This document shows positions 51,040-58,691 of a DNA stretch of 64,000 nt, piece by piece. The notes under the pieces were generated by a model. That model ran no database searches, was not told the DNA's origin, and saw nothing but the letters and a program-made list of their open reading frames with translations. Position 1 is the first letter of the stretch, and each line of letters opens with the position of its first letter. Where the stretch lies: assembly GCF_004011835.1 (NCBI RefSeq), contig NZ_RKLN01000003.1:186001-250000 (forward strand), written 5' to 3'. This DNA comes from Rhodococcus spongiicola. Lineage in GTDB: Bacteria > Actinomycetota > Actinomycetes > Mycobacteriales > Mycobacteriaceae. Both the position numbers and the translations under genes were made by a program.

Positions 51040-52317
51040 ATGCCGGTGTGGCGATTGCGAGACTTCCAGAACGACGATCTGGACCAAGCGATCGAGATCT
51101 GGGATCAGAGCCGAGCGCCCGGCTCCCCCGAACCGGTGTTCACTCTTGCCGAGGTGGTGGCCGCCGCCCGGTCGGGCGCACCCTCTGTCGTCGCGGTCGT
51201 GGGCAACGAACTCGTGGGCATGGCGGTGGCCCAGGTACACGGCGAACGAGCATGGATTCTGCTGGTGGCGCTCGGTGGCCGGTGGCGCAATCGCGGCATC
51301 GGCAGCGACCTGCTCGCCCATCTGCAGCGCCGACTGAGCGCTTCCGGTGTGCGCCGGATCTCTGCTGTTCTCCCCGAGGGCGCCACCGGATCGGCCGCGC
51401 TCGAACACTCCGGATATGTGCGCCGCGACGGACTGGTCTACTACGAACTGCTCGAACCACCCGGCCCCGACCAGACTCTGCTCAGCGAACTCGGCGGACG
51501 CCTGATGCCGATCGGCCTCTGGAACAAGATGGCCGGGATGGAGTCCGTGAAGGACATCATCGAGCGACGCATCGTGTTGCCGCTCGAGCACCCGAACGTC
51601 GCCGACCGATACGGGGTCAAACCACCCAAGGCCGTGATCTTGTTCGGGCCACCGGGAACCGGCAAGACCAGCTTTGCAAAGGCCATCGCATCCCGGCTCG
51701 AATGGCCGTTCGTGGAACTGTTCCCGTCTCGCCTCGCGGCAACGGAACCCGGTGGTCTCGCAGCCGCCCTCAGGGAGGTGTTCGCGGACCTCGCCGAACT
51801 CGACGAGGTTGTGCTGTTCATCGATGAGGTCGAAGAAATCGCCAGCACCCGAACCGGACTCGCAACGAACCCGGCACACGGCGTCACCAATGAACTACTC
51901 AAACTGATACCGACGTTCCGTGAAAGCGAGCATCGCCTTCTGGTGTGCGCGACGAACGCCGTGCACTCGTTGGACTCGGCGTTCCTGCGCCCGGGGCGGT
52001 TCGACTACACCATCCCGGTGGGTCCACCCGACGCGCCCGCCCGACGCGCGGTGTGGAAGCGATACCTGGGCAATGCGGCGGAACACGTCGATCTCGACCG
52101 ATTGGTCGCCGCCAGTGAGCGATTCACGCCTGCCGACATCGAGTTTGCTGCCCGGAAGGGATCCCAGGCCGCGTTCGAACGCGACGTCCCCGACAACTCG
52201 GGTCGACCGGCGGCCACCGACGACTATCTCGCCGCGATTGGCGAGACCCGACCGACGCTGACGTCCGAACTCCTCAGCGAGTTCGAGGAAGACCGCAACC
52301 TGTTCACGCGGTTGTGA
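51040..52317 (+). CDS. GNAT acetyltransferase - AAA+ ATPase fusion protein
   Basis: A 425-residue two-domain protein. Residues 1-145 form a GNAT acetyltransferase-like domain (WRLRDFQNDDLDQAIEIWDQ; acetyl-CoA loop GRWRNRGIGSDLL near 80-92; GSAALEHSGYVRRDGLVYYE). Residues 165-425 form an AAA+ module: Walker A ILFGPPGTGKTSFAKA (about 200), Walker B VVLFIDEVEEIAS (about 255), sensor 1 LVCATNAVHSLD, arginine finger LRPGRFDYTIPVGPP. No protease domain follows. The ATG at 51040 is chosen for GAGGTGA four bases upstream; the frame is open to 50974. The role is unknown; the fusion suggests ATP-driven remodelling coupled to acetylation. Confidence 0.85.
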   Translation: MPVWRLRDFQNDDLDQAIEIWDQSRAPGSPEPVFTLAEVVAAARSGAPSVVAVVGNELVGMAVAQVHGERAWILLVALGGRWRNRGIGSDLLAHLQRRLSASGVRRISAVLPEGATGSAALEHSGYVRRDGLVYYELLEPPGPDQTLLSELGGRLMPIGLWNKMAGMESVKDIIERRIVLPLEHPNVADRYGVKPPKAVILFGPPGTGKTSFAKAIASRLEWPFVELFPSRLAATEPGGLAAALREVFADLAELDEVVLFIDEVEEIASTRTGLATNPAHGVTNELLKLIPTFRESEHRLLVCATNAVHSLDSAFLRPGRFDYTIPVGPPDAPARRAVWKRYLGNAAEHVDLDRLVAASERFTPADIEFAARKGSQAAFERDVPDNSGRPAATDDYLAAIGETRPTLTSELLSEFEEDRNLFTRL

Positions 52318-52324
52318 ACATCAC

Positions 52325-52406
52325 ACGGCCACGAACGTCAGACAGCCACGAACGTCAGACAGCCACGAACGTCAGACGGCCAGGAACGTCAGACAGCCAG
52401 GAACAC
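52325..52406. repeat. 17-bp tandem repeat, about 4.8 copies
   Basis: Units start at 52325, 52342, 52359, 52376 and 52393 (consensus ACAGCCACGAACGTCAG; one or two changes per copy, last copy partial). It fills most of the gap between the convergent GNAT-AAA gene and mshC. Copy number may vary between strains. Confidence 0.88.
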
Positions 52407-52425
52407 TGCCGGTGCTGCACCGCGA

Positions 52426-53667
52426 TCAGCGCAGGTCGATGCCCAGTAGTGCGTCAACCGCGGTAGCGATTGCACTCGGCGCATAGGCGTCCGGCCCGCC
52501 GTGGTCCAGAGCCCGGCGCACCCAGCCGTCGATCGCATCGAGTCCCTTGGGGGTGTCGAGATCGTCAGCGAGATGCTGCCGTAGCCGAGCGATCGTGTCT
52601 TCCGCGGACGGCCCCGATCCCAGGCCGGCAGCCTTGCGCCACAGGCTCAGTCGTTCCTGCGCGGTGGCCAGCAGCTCATTCGTCCACGCGCGGTCGGTCC
52701 GGTAGTGCCCGGCCAGGAGCCCGAGCCGGATCGCGGCCGGGTCGACGCCCTCGCCACGTAGCTTGGAGACGAACACGAGGTTGCCACGGCTCTTCGACAT
52801 CTTCTCACCGTCCAGGCCGATCATGCCGGCGTGAACGTAGTGGCGCGCGAACCGCGTTGTACCGGCGGCCGATTCAGCGTGCGCAGCCGAATATTCGTGG
52901 TGCGGGAAGATGAGGTCACTGCCGCCGCCCTGGATATCGAATCCCGAACCGATGCGGTTGAGCGCAATGGCGGCGCACTCGACATGCCATCCGGGCCGAC
53001 CCGGCCCGAACGGCGACGGCCACGACGGTTCTCCCGCACGCTCCGCTCGCCACACGAGGGCATCGAGCGGATCCTCCTTGCCCGGACGCTCCGGATCGCC
53101 GCCGCGTTCGGCGAACAGGTGGTCCATCGTCGCGCGGTCATAGCCGGATTCGTACCCGAACTGGCTGGTCGCGTCGGCGCGGAAGTAGATATCCGGGTAC
53201 TCGGGATCGTCGACGATGTAGGCCGCGCCGGACGCGAGGAACTTCTCGACCAGTTCGACGACCTCATTGACCGATTCCACGGCACCGATGTAGTCGCGCG
53301 GCGGCAGGACCCGCAACGCCTCCATGTCCTCGCGGAAGAGGGCCGTCTCACGCATGCCGAGGACGACCCAGTCCTCGCCGTCGCGTTCGGCGCGCTCGAA
53401 CAGCGGATCGTCGATGTCGGTGACGTTCTGCACGTAGTGGACGTCGTGCCCGGCATCCCGCCAGATCCGGTTCACCAGATCGAACGTCAGATACGTTGCG
53501 GCATGACCGAGGTGCGTCGCGTCGTACGGAGTGATGCCGCACACGTACATCTTCGCGGTCCGGCCAGGAGTTACTGGCCGGACCTGTCGGTCCGCTGTGT
53601 CGTAGAGCCGGAGGGCGGGGCCCTGACCGGGCACGGACGGGACAGCTATTTCGGACCAAGACTGCAT
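52426..53667 (-). CDS. mshC: L-cysteine:glucosaminyl-inositol ligase MshC (mycothiol synthesis)
   Basis: ATP-dependent ligation of cysteine to GlcN-myo-inositol, the third mycothiol step. The 413-residue protein is a cysteinyl-tRNA-synthetase paralogue with [20 protein letters not shown]-like HIGH region (written [18 protein letters not shown] here), the zinc-binding segment [17 protein letters not shown] and KMSKS in [15 protein letters not shown]. It lacks the long tRNA-binding C-terminus of CysS. The ATG at 53667 is favoured over 53673: TAGGCT lies seven bases upstream and M. tuberculosis MshC also starts MQSW. Confidence 0.97.
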   Translation of the reverse strand: MQSWSEIAVPSVPGQGPALRLYDTADRQVRPVTPGRTAKMYVCGITPYDATHLGHAATYLTFDLVNRIWRDAGHDVHYVQNVTDIDDPLFERAERDGEDWVVLGMRETALFREDMEALRVLPPRDYIGAVESVNEVVELVEKFLASGAAYIVDDPEYPDIYFRADATSQFGYESGYDRATMDHLFAERGGDPERPGKEDPLDALVWRAERAGEPSWPSPFGPGRPGWHVECAAIALNRIGSGFDIQGGGSDLIFPHHEYSAAHAESAAGTTRFARHYVHAGMIGLDGEKMSKSRGNLVFVSKLRGEGVDPAAIRLGLLAGHYRTDRAWTNELLATAQERLSLWRKAAGLGSGPSAEDTIARLRQHLADDLDTPKGLDAIDGWVRRALDHGGPDAYAPSAIATAVDALLGIDLR

Positions 53668-53674
53668 GACCATG

Positions 53675-53680
53675 AGCCTA
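53675..53680 (-). promoter_or_regulatory. Putative -10 box of leaderless mshC
   Basis: TAGGCT on the minus strand, seven bases before the ATG at 53667. It decides the mshC start between two nearby ATGs. Confidence 0.55.
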
Positions 53681-53718
53681 ATGGAGAGTCCGATCCGCCC
53701 TCGCGGTCGGACGCGGCG

Positions 53719-54537
53719 CTAGAACGCCGGCCAGGGAATCGGCCGAGACCCGACGGGATGTGGCATCACCGGGTCGTGAAGAAGTGCCTTCGCACGACCG
53801 CGCAGGGCGTCGATCTCCCGCAGTGTGATGTACTCGGCGAGCACCGGGACAAACTCGTCTCCGAGCCGCTTGACGAACGACTCGATATCCACCATCAGGT
53901 CATCGCCGATCGGCTGCCCGGACCATCCCCAAAGCACGGTGCGCAGCTTGTATTCCTCGTGCAGGCAGATACCGTGGTCGATTCCGTATACCGACCCGTC
54001 GATTCCCTCGAGCGCATGACCGCCCTTTCGGTCGGCATTGTTGAGCAGCACGTCGAGCACGGCCACCCGCTGCAGGCGGGGGTCGTCGGCGTGGATCAAA
54101 GCGACCTCAGCGCCCTGAACGTCGAGCGCGCGCAGTACCTCGAGCCACCCCGGAGGCACCTCCTCTGGCGGGCAGATGTCGATCAGATCCAGTTGTCCGC
54201 CGGATTCCGGGTGCCGATCCGGTGTATCGATCCACTGCTGGACCATGCCGGGGCCCAGCGGGCCATCCCGGAGGATGGTGCGGGGAATCACCCCCCATCC
54301 GAGTTCCTCCGAGATCAGGTACGAGGCGACCTCACGTCCCGCGAGGGTTCCGTGGGGAAAGTCCCACAGCGGCCGCTCGCCCCTTACGGGCTTGTACACG
54401 CATCGAATCGACCGTCCATCGGATGACGCCTCACATACCAATGTGGCGTTGCTGGCGTGAACGATTCGGCCGACCAGCGTCAACTCTCCCTCGGAGAGCA
54501 GCTTGCGGGCCGTAGAGTCCGGCGGGTCGACCGGCAC
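53719..54537 (-). CDS. SCO1664-family kinase-like protein
   Basis: A 272-residue protein matching the SCO1664 family (Rv2133c position). It has features of the PI3/4-kinase-like fold: CVYKPVRGERPLWDFP (possible ATP lysine), LDVLLNNADRKGGHAL (catalytic-loop-like Asp/Asn) and YGIDHGICLHEE (metal-loop-like Asp). The substrate is unknown. The start is taken as the GTG at 54537, just inside the end of the DUF3090 gene spacing (five bases); the longer frame overlaps that gene. It belongs to a three-gene set with DUF3090 and a histidine phosphatase. Confidence 0.82.
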   Translation of the reverse strand: MPVDPPDSTARKLLSEGELTLVGRIVHASNATLVCEASSDGRSIRCVYKPVRGERPLWDFPHGTLAGREVASYLISEELGWGVIPRTILRDGPLGPGMVQQWIDTPDRHPESGGQLDLIDICPPEEVPPGWLEVLRALDVQGAEVALIHADDPRLQRVAVLDVLLNNADRKGGHALEGIDGSVYGIDHGICLHEEYKLRTVLWGWSGQPIGDDLMVDIESFVKRLGDEFVPVLAEYITLREIDALRGRAKALLHDPVMPHPVGSRPIPWPAF

Positions 54538-54542
54538 CGTCT

Positions 54543-55136
54543 TCAGAGCTCTTCTCCGAACTCGACGGATGAATCGAATCCCGCGGTACGCCGATAGCCG
54601 TTGGTGCGGATGCACACGTGCCCATCGGCCGCGAGCGGTTCCCCGCACAGCGGACACGGCGCCCGTCCGGCAGCTACCACGCGTTCGGAGCGCAACGCGA
54701 ACTCACGGGCCTGCATCGGCGTGAGAAACACTCGGACCGCATCCGGGCCCTCCTCGGCATCGTCGAGGACCACCGACTCGTCGAACTCCGTCTCGCTCAC
54801 CGCGAGCAACTCGACCACGACCGCCTCGGCCTCCGCATCCCACCCCAGGCCCATCGTTCCGACCCGGAACTCGACGTCCAGCGGCGTGACGAGGGGGCTG
54901 AGGTCACCGAGTTCGCCGCCCTCCGGGGGCACGTCTGTTCCGAACCGACGATGGACCTCGTCGAGCAACAGCCCCATACGGTCGGCCAGCACTTGCACCT
55001 GCTGCTTTTCGAGCAGCACGCTCACCACCCGGGCGTCGTGCACAGCCTGGAGGTAGAACGAGCGGTCACCGGGCTCACCGACCGTCCCCGCAACGAATCG
55101 ATCAGGGGTGCGAAAAACGTGTATTGCGCGTGGCAT
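54543..55136 (-). CDS. DUF3090 protein with zinc-ribbon-like C-terminus
   Basis: A 197-residue actinobacterial protein of unknown function (Rv2134c position). The N-terminus reads IHVFRTPDRFVAGTVGEPGD. The C-terminus holds CPLCGEPLAADGHVC, a likely zinc knuckle (three Cys plus His). A strong GAGGAGG site precedes the ATG at 55136. It is conserved next to the SCO1664 kinase-like and phosphatase genes, which implies a shared but undescribed process. Confidence 0.85.
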   Translation of the reverse strand: MPRAIHVFRTPDRFVAGTVGEPGDRSFYLQAVHDARVVSVLLEKQQVQVLADRMGLLLDEVHRRFGTDVPPEGGELGDLSPLVTPLDVEFRVGTMGLGWDAEAEAVVVELLAVSETEFDESVVLDDAEEGPDAVRVFLTPMQAREFALRSERVVAAGRAPCPLCGEPLAADGHVCIRTNGYRRTAGFDSSVEFGEEL

Positions 55137-55177
55137 TGCACCTCCTCGACTATCCATTCCGCTTCATCATTATCCGC

Positions 55178-55867
55178 CTACCGAGCAGGACCGACCTCAC
55201 CTCCGGGAACCGATTGCCCACTGTCCACTTCCCTACCGCGACCGTCGATGCCGGCGAGATCGCTCCCGGTGTCGTTCATCCGTAGGACGTACGGCCGCAA
55301 GTCGGTGTACCGGATCACGCTGATCGACGCCGGTTCGACCACGATGCGCTGGAACCCGTCGAGATGGCAGCCCACCGCATCGGCGACCACTGCCTTGATG
55401 ACGTCACCGTGACTGCAGGCGAGCCACACGACGTCCCGTCCGTGCAAGTCCGCGAGTCGACGGTCGTGTTCGCGGACAGCGGCGACTGCCCGGGCCTGCA
55501 CCTGCGCCAGGCCTTCCCCATCCGGGAAGACAGCCGCCGATGCCTGATGCTGGACGATCTTCCACACCGGTTCGTCGAGCAACTCCTTCAGTGTGCGCCC
55601 GGTCCACCGCCCGTAGTCGACCTCGATCAACCGTTCGTCGACGCGTGGCGTCAGACCACGGTCGACGGCGAGCGGAGCCACGGTCTGTTCGCAACGCAGC
55701 AGAGGCGAATGCACGATCTCCTCGATCGCGACTCCCGCCAGACGGTCGATCAAGCCCTTGGCCTGCTCGATGCCGACTTCGTCGAGGGCGACACCGGGCA
55801 AACGGCCGGAGAGGACTCGGGACGTGTTTGCCGTCGACCGGCCGTGACGCAACAGGATGACCGTCAT
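55178..55867 (-). CDS. Histidine phosphatase (phosphoglycerate-mutase-like, MSMEG_4193 type)
   Basis: A 229-residue acid phosphatase-like protein. The catalytic motif LLRHGRSTAN is at the N-terminus; SPLLRCEQT, the EVDYGRWTG loop and the second catalytic His in ACSHGDVIKAV complete the active site. Equivalent to Rv2135c, for which acid phosphatase activity has been reported. The C-terminal 25 residues look disordered. Leaderless start: TAGGCT seven bases before the ATG. It is followed by DUF3090 after 41 bases. Confidence 0.9.
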   Translation of the reverse strand: MTVILLRHGRSTANTSRVLSGRLPGVALDEVGIEQAKGLIDRLAGVAIEEIVHSPLLRCEQTVAPLAVDRGLTPRVDERLIEVDYGRWTGRTLKELLDEPVWKIVQHQASAAVFPDGEGLAQVQARAVAAVREHDRRLADLHGRDVVWLACSHGDVIKAVVADAVGCHLDGFQRIVVEPASISVIRYTDLRPYVLRMNDTGSDLAGIDGRGREVDSGQSVPGGEVGPAR

Positions 55868-55874
55868 GCGCCCC

Positions 55875-55880
55875 AGCCTA
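55875..55880 (-). promoter_or_regulatory. Putative -10 box of the leaderless phosphatase gene
   Basis: TAGGCT on the minus strand, seven bases before the ATG at 55867. Confidence 0.55.
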
Positions 55881-55904
55881 GTTGTGTAGCGCGCCCGATA
55901 CCGG

Positions 55905-56738
55905 TCACGTCGCCGAGACAGTCCCGGTGGCCAGGAGCACGAGAACGAGGGTTCCGAGGATGATCCTGTAGCCGACGAACCAATACATCGAGTGGTTCAC
56001 GACGAACCTGAGCAACCAGGCGATCGACGCGTATCCGATCACGAAGGCGATGAGCGTTGCCAGGAACAGCTGCGGTCCAGACGCATTGAGTCCCTCGCCG
56101 ACGGGTTCGAATGCGTCCGGGAGACTGAACAAGCCCGAGGCAACCACCGCCGGGATGGCAAGCAGGAACGAGTAGCGCGCGGCCGCCTCACGGGTGAGTC
56201 CGAGGAACAGCCCCGCGCTGATGGTGGCACCGGAGCGCGAGACGCCCGGGATCAGCGCGAGCACCTGTGCCGAACCCATCACGATGCCGTCGCGCAGCCG
56301 CAGGTCCTCGATGGGACGCCTCTTGCGGCCATAGTGTTCGGCGACCGCGATCACCAACGCGAAGATGATGAGCACCGAGGCGATCAACCACAGATTCCTC
56401 GCGCTCGTGCGGACCTGGTCCTTGAACAGGAATCCGAGCACGCCAATAGGGATTGTGCCGAGAATGACGTACCAGCCCATGCGGTAGTCGAGGCCGCCGC
56501 GATGCTCGGCGTGGAACAGGCCGCGGAACCATGCCGTCGCGATGCGGCCGATGTCGCGAGCGAAGTACACCAGAACCGCCGCCTCGGTGCCGAGCTGAGT
56601 CACGGCGGTGAAGGATGCACCGGCGTCGGTGCCGAAGAAGATCTCCGAGACGATTCTCATGTGGCCCGACGACGAGATCGGGAGGAACTCCGTCAGACCC
56701 TGCACCGCACCCAGGACGATTGCCTGAAGCCAGGTCAT
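55905..56738 (-). CDS. uppP: Undecaprenyl-diphosphatase UppP (BacA)
   Basis: Membrane phosphatase that recycles undecaprenyl pyrophosphate for peptidoglycan synthesis and gives bacitracin tolerance. The 277-residue protein has about eight helices and the two family motifs: [15 protein letters not shown] (catalytic Glu and Ser) and [18 protein letters not shown]. The ATG at 56738 matches the M. tuberculosis start (M-T/S-W); a GTG at 56753 is possible. GGGGAG lies close upstream. Confidence 0.96.
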   Translation of the reverse strand: MTWLQAIVLGAVQGLTEFLPISSSGHMRIVSEIFFGTDAGASFTAVTQLGTEAAVLVYFARDIGRIATAWFRGLFHAEHRGGLDYRMGWYVILGTIPIGVLGFLFKDQVRTSARNLWLIASVLIIFALVIAVAEHYGRKRRPIEDLRLRDGIVMGSAQVLALIPGVSRSGATISAGLFLGLTREAAARYSFLLAIPAVVASGLFSLPDAFEPVGEGLNASGPQLFLATLIAFVIGYASIAWLLRFVVNHSMYWFVGYRIILGTLVLVLLATGTVSAT

Positions 56739-56957
56739 CGACTCCCCGATCACGCGTGCAACCCCGGGCCACTCGGTACAGGGGCAAACCGACGGGCGAG
56801 AAGCGGTGTATTCGGATTACACACGTAGGGTCCAAGTTTCACCGGGGAGACGGTACTCGGCGTGGCTGTACCAGGCGCACCGTGGGCGGCACTAGTGTTT
56901 TCGATTGGTGGACGTGATCCGCCGACCAGAATTCTCAGCGTCGAGACGTGGGCGGTT

Positions 56958-57893
56958 ATGGAAAACAGAGCGGTGGGGACGAGCGGATTGCGGGTGTCGA
57001 GGCTCGGTCTGGGCACCCTGTACTGGGGACGGGACACCGATGGCGACGAGGCCGCTGCACAGTTGTCGGCGTTCGTCGACGCGGGCGGCACGCTCGTCGA
57101 CACCTCGCCCGCCTACGGCGACGGCAAGGCTCAGCGCATTCTTGCGGAGCTGCTCGATGACGTGGTGCCGCGCGAAGACCTCATCTTGGGCGGCAGCGCC
57201 GGAATCAACCCGTTCGCCTCGGGTGGGCAGCGCGTGGACTGCTCCCGCCGTGGTTTGTTGACGCAGCTCGACGCAACACTGCGCGAGCTAGGCACCGATC
57301 ACCTCGACCTGTGGCAGGTGGCAACGTGGGACGCGCTGACGCCCGTGGACGAGATCGCGTCGACGCTCGACTACGCCGTGAGCAGCGGCCGCGTCCGCTA
57401 CACCGGAGTTCGCGGTTACCTCGGGTGGCAACTCGCAACGGCGGCGAACAGACACGGTCCCGGCCGGCTGGTCGCAACCCAGGCCGAGTACTCCCTGCTG
57501 GCCCGTGGTGTCGAAGAGGAACTGCTCCCCGCGGCCGCACACCACGGGATCGGCGTGTTCGCCGCGATCCCCCTGGCCGGCGGCATACTGACCGGAAAGT
57601 ATCGGGACGGGATCCCGGCCGACTCGCGTGGGGCGGACGACGACCGTGCAATTGAGGTCCAAAGCTACTTCACCGAAATATCGGTCCGGGTCGTCGACGC
57701 CGTCCTCACCGCGGCCGACGGACTGGGCACCTCACCATTGGCGGTAGCTCTCGCGTGGGCCCGGGACCGGCCCGGAGTGTCGAGTGCAGTGGTGGGTGCA
57801 CGAGATATCGCACAGCTCACCGGCGTGCTGGCGGCTGAGGAACTCGAACTGCCGCCGGCAATCGCGGCCGCGCTCGACGATGTGAGTGCTTGA
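56958..57893 (+). CDS. Aldo/keto-reductase-like protein with altered active site
   Basis: A 311-residue TIM-barrel protein of the AKR superfamily: GLRVSRLGLGTLYWGRD, LVDTSPAYGDGKAQRILAEL (the Asp and Tyr of the tetrad), and AWARDRPGVSSAVVGARDIA near the C-terminus. The usual lysine (in ...ATKVG) is replaced in LILGGSAGINP, and the usual histidine (in ...YQIHRWD) is replaced in LWQVATWD. It may therefore lack classical reductase activity. The ATG at 56958 begins the conserved domain. It precedes the heme operon by 115 bases. Confidence 0.85.
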   Translation: MENRAVGTSGLRVSRLGLGTLYWGRDTDGDEAAAQLSAFVDAGGTLVDTSPAYGDGKAQRILAELLDDVVPREDLILGGSAGINPFASGGQRVDCSRRGLLTQLDATLRELGTDHLDLWQVATWDALTPVDEIASTLDYAVSSGRVRYTGVRGYLGWQLATAANRHGPGRLVATQAEYSLLARGVEEELLPAAAHHGIGVFAAIPLAGGILTGKYRDGIPADSRGADDDRAIEVQSYFTEISVRVVDAVLTAADGLGTSPLAVALAWARDRPGVSSAVVGARDIAQLTGVLAAEELELPPAIAAALDDVSA

Positions 57894-57948
57894 ACACCGA
57901 ACCGCGCGCGTGCTGGACGAAAGTTTGGGTGGCGGAGCGAAGGCAATA

Positions 57949-57967
57949 GAAGGATAGGCTAACCTCG
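57949..57967 (+). promoter_or_regulatory. IdeR/DtxR-type iron box and -10 region of the heme operon
   Basis: The 19 bases match the IdeR consensus at 14 of 19 positions, with symmetric AGG...TAGGCTA...CCT arms. TAGGCT at 57955-57960 also makes a good -10 box, so bound repressor would cover the promoter. The start codon of the heme oxygenase follows about 40 bases later with an AAGGAG site. Confidence 0.7.
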
Positions 57968-58007
57968 TACCAGTTATCGCCCCGTTGTCACCGTTGAAGG
58001 AGATCAC

Positions 58008-58691
58008 ATGGACATGCTCGATCGGCAGTCCCCGGTCGACGGATCCGCCGGCTTCGCCAAGCGGATCAAGACCGAGACCGACGCGGCTCACCGCGCGACC
58101 GAGCAGTCCCGGTTCGTCGGCGATCTCCTCGCCGGCAGGCTCCTCGAGGACGGCTACGCCGCACTTCTCACGCAGACGTACCTCGTGTACGAGGCACTCG
58201 AACGCGCAGGCGAGATCCATGCGGGCGATGCCCTCGCGGCTCCGTTCATCGCACCCGAACTCATCCGCCTGCCGTCCCTGGCCGCCGACCTCGAGTTCCT
58301 ACGCGGACCGCAGTGGCGGGAGCAGGTCATCGCCACACCCGCGACCGCACGCTACGTCGCGCGCCTCGAGGAGGTTGCGTTCACGTCCCCAGCCGACTTC
58401 GTCGCGCACCACTACCTGCGCTACTTGGGTGATCTCTCCGGTGGCCAGATCATCCGTCGTATGCTCGAGCGCGCCTACGGTTACGAGGTCGACGGTTTGC
58501 GCTTCTACATTTTCGACCAGATCGCCAAGCCCAAGGTGTTCAAGGACGAGTACCGCGCCAAGCTCGACAGGGCGCCCCTGACCGCCAAGGAGCAGGCTCG
58601 GTTCATCGACGAGGTCAACCTGGCCTACGGACTCAACGGTGCTCTGTTCGCAGACCTCGAAGCCGACATAGATCGCTACCTTGTGAAATGA
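58008..58691 (+). CDS. hmuO: Heme oxygenase (HmuO-type)
   Basis: Opens heme to biliverdin, CO and Fe2+. The 227-residue all-helical protein has the proximal heme ligand probably at H28 (TDAAHRATEQSRF) and the distal-helix glycines in RYLGDLSGGQIIRR (about 138-151). IKTETDAAH at the start is typical. The ATG has an AAGGAGATC site. Its stop overlaps the lipoprotein gene start (ATGA). An iron box upstream indicates induction when iron is scarce. Confidence 0.95.
   Translation: MDMLDRQSPVDGSAGFAKRIKTETDAAHRATEQSRFVGDLLAGRLLEDGYAALLTQTYLVYEALERAGEIHAGDALAAPFIAPELIRLPSLAADLEFLRGPQWREQVIATPATARYVARLEEVAFTSPADFVAHHYLRYLGDLSGGQIIRRMLERAYGYEVDGLRFYIFDQIAKPKVFKDEYRAKLDRAPLTAKEQARFIDEVNLAYGLNGALFADLEADIDRYLVK

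Noticed and set aside
52325-52406. CRISPR array
   Set aside because: The 17-bp units are directly adjacent with no spacers, so this is a tandem repeat.
52426-53667. Cysteinyl-tRNA synthetase
   Set aside because: The catalytic motifs are shared, but the length, missing C-terminal tRNA domain, start sequence and gene neighbourhood fit MshC.
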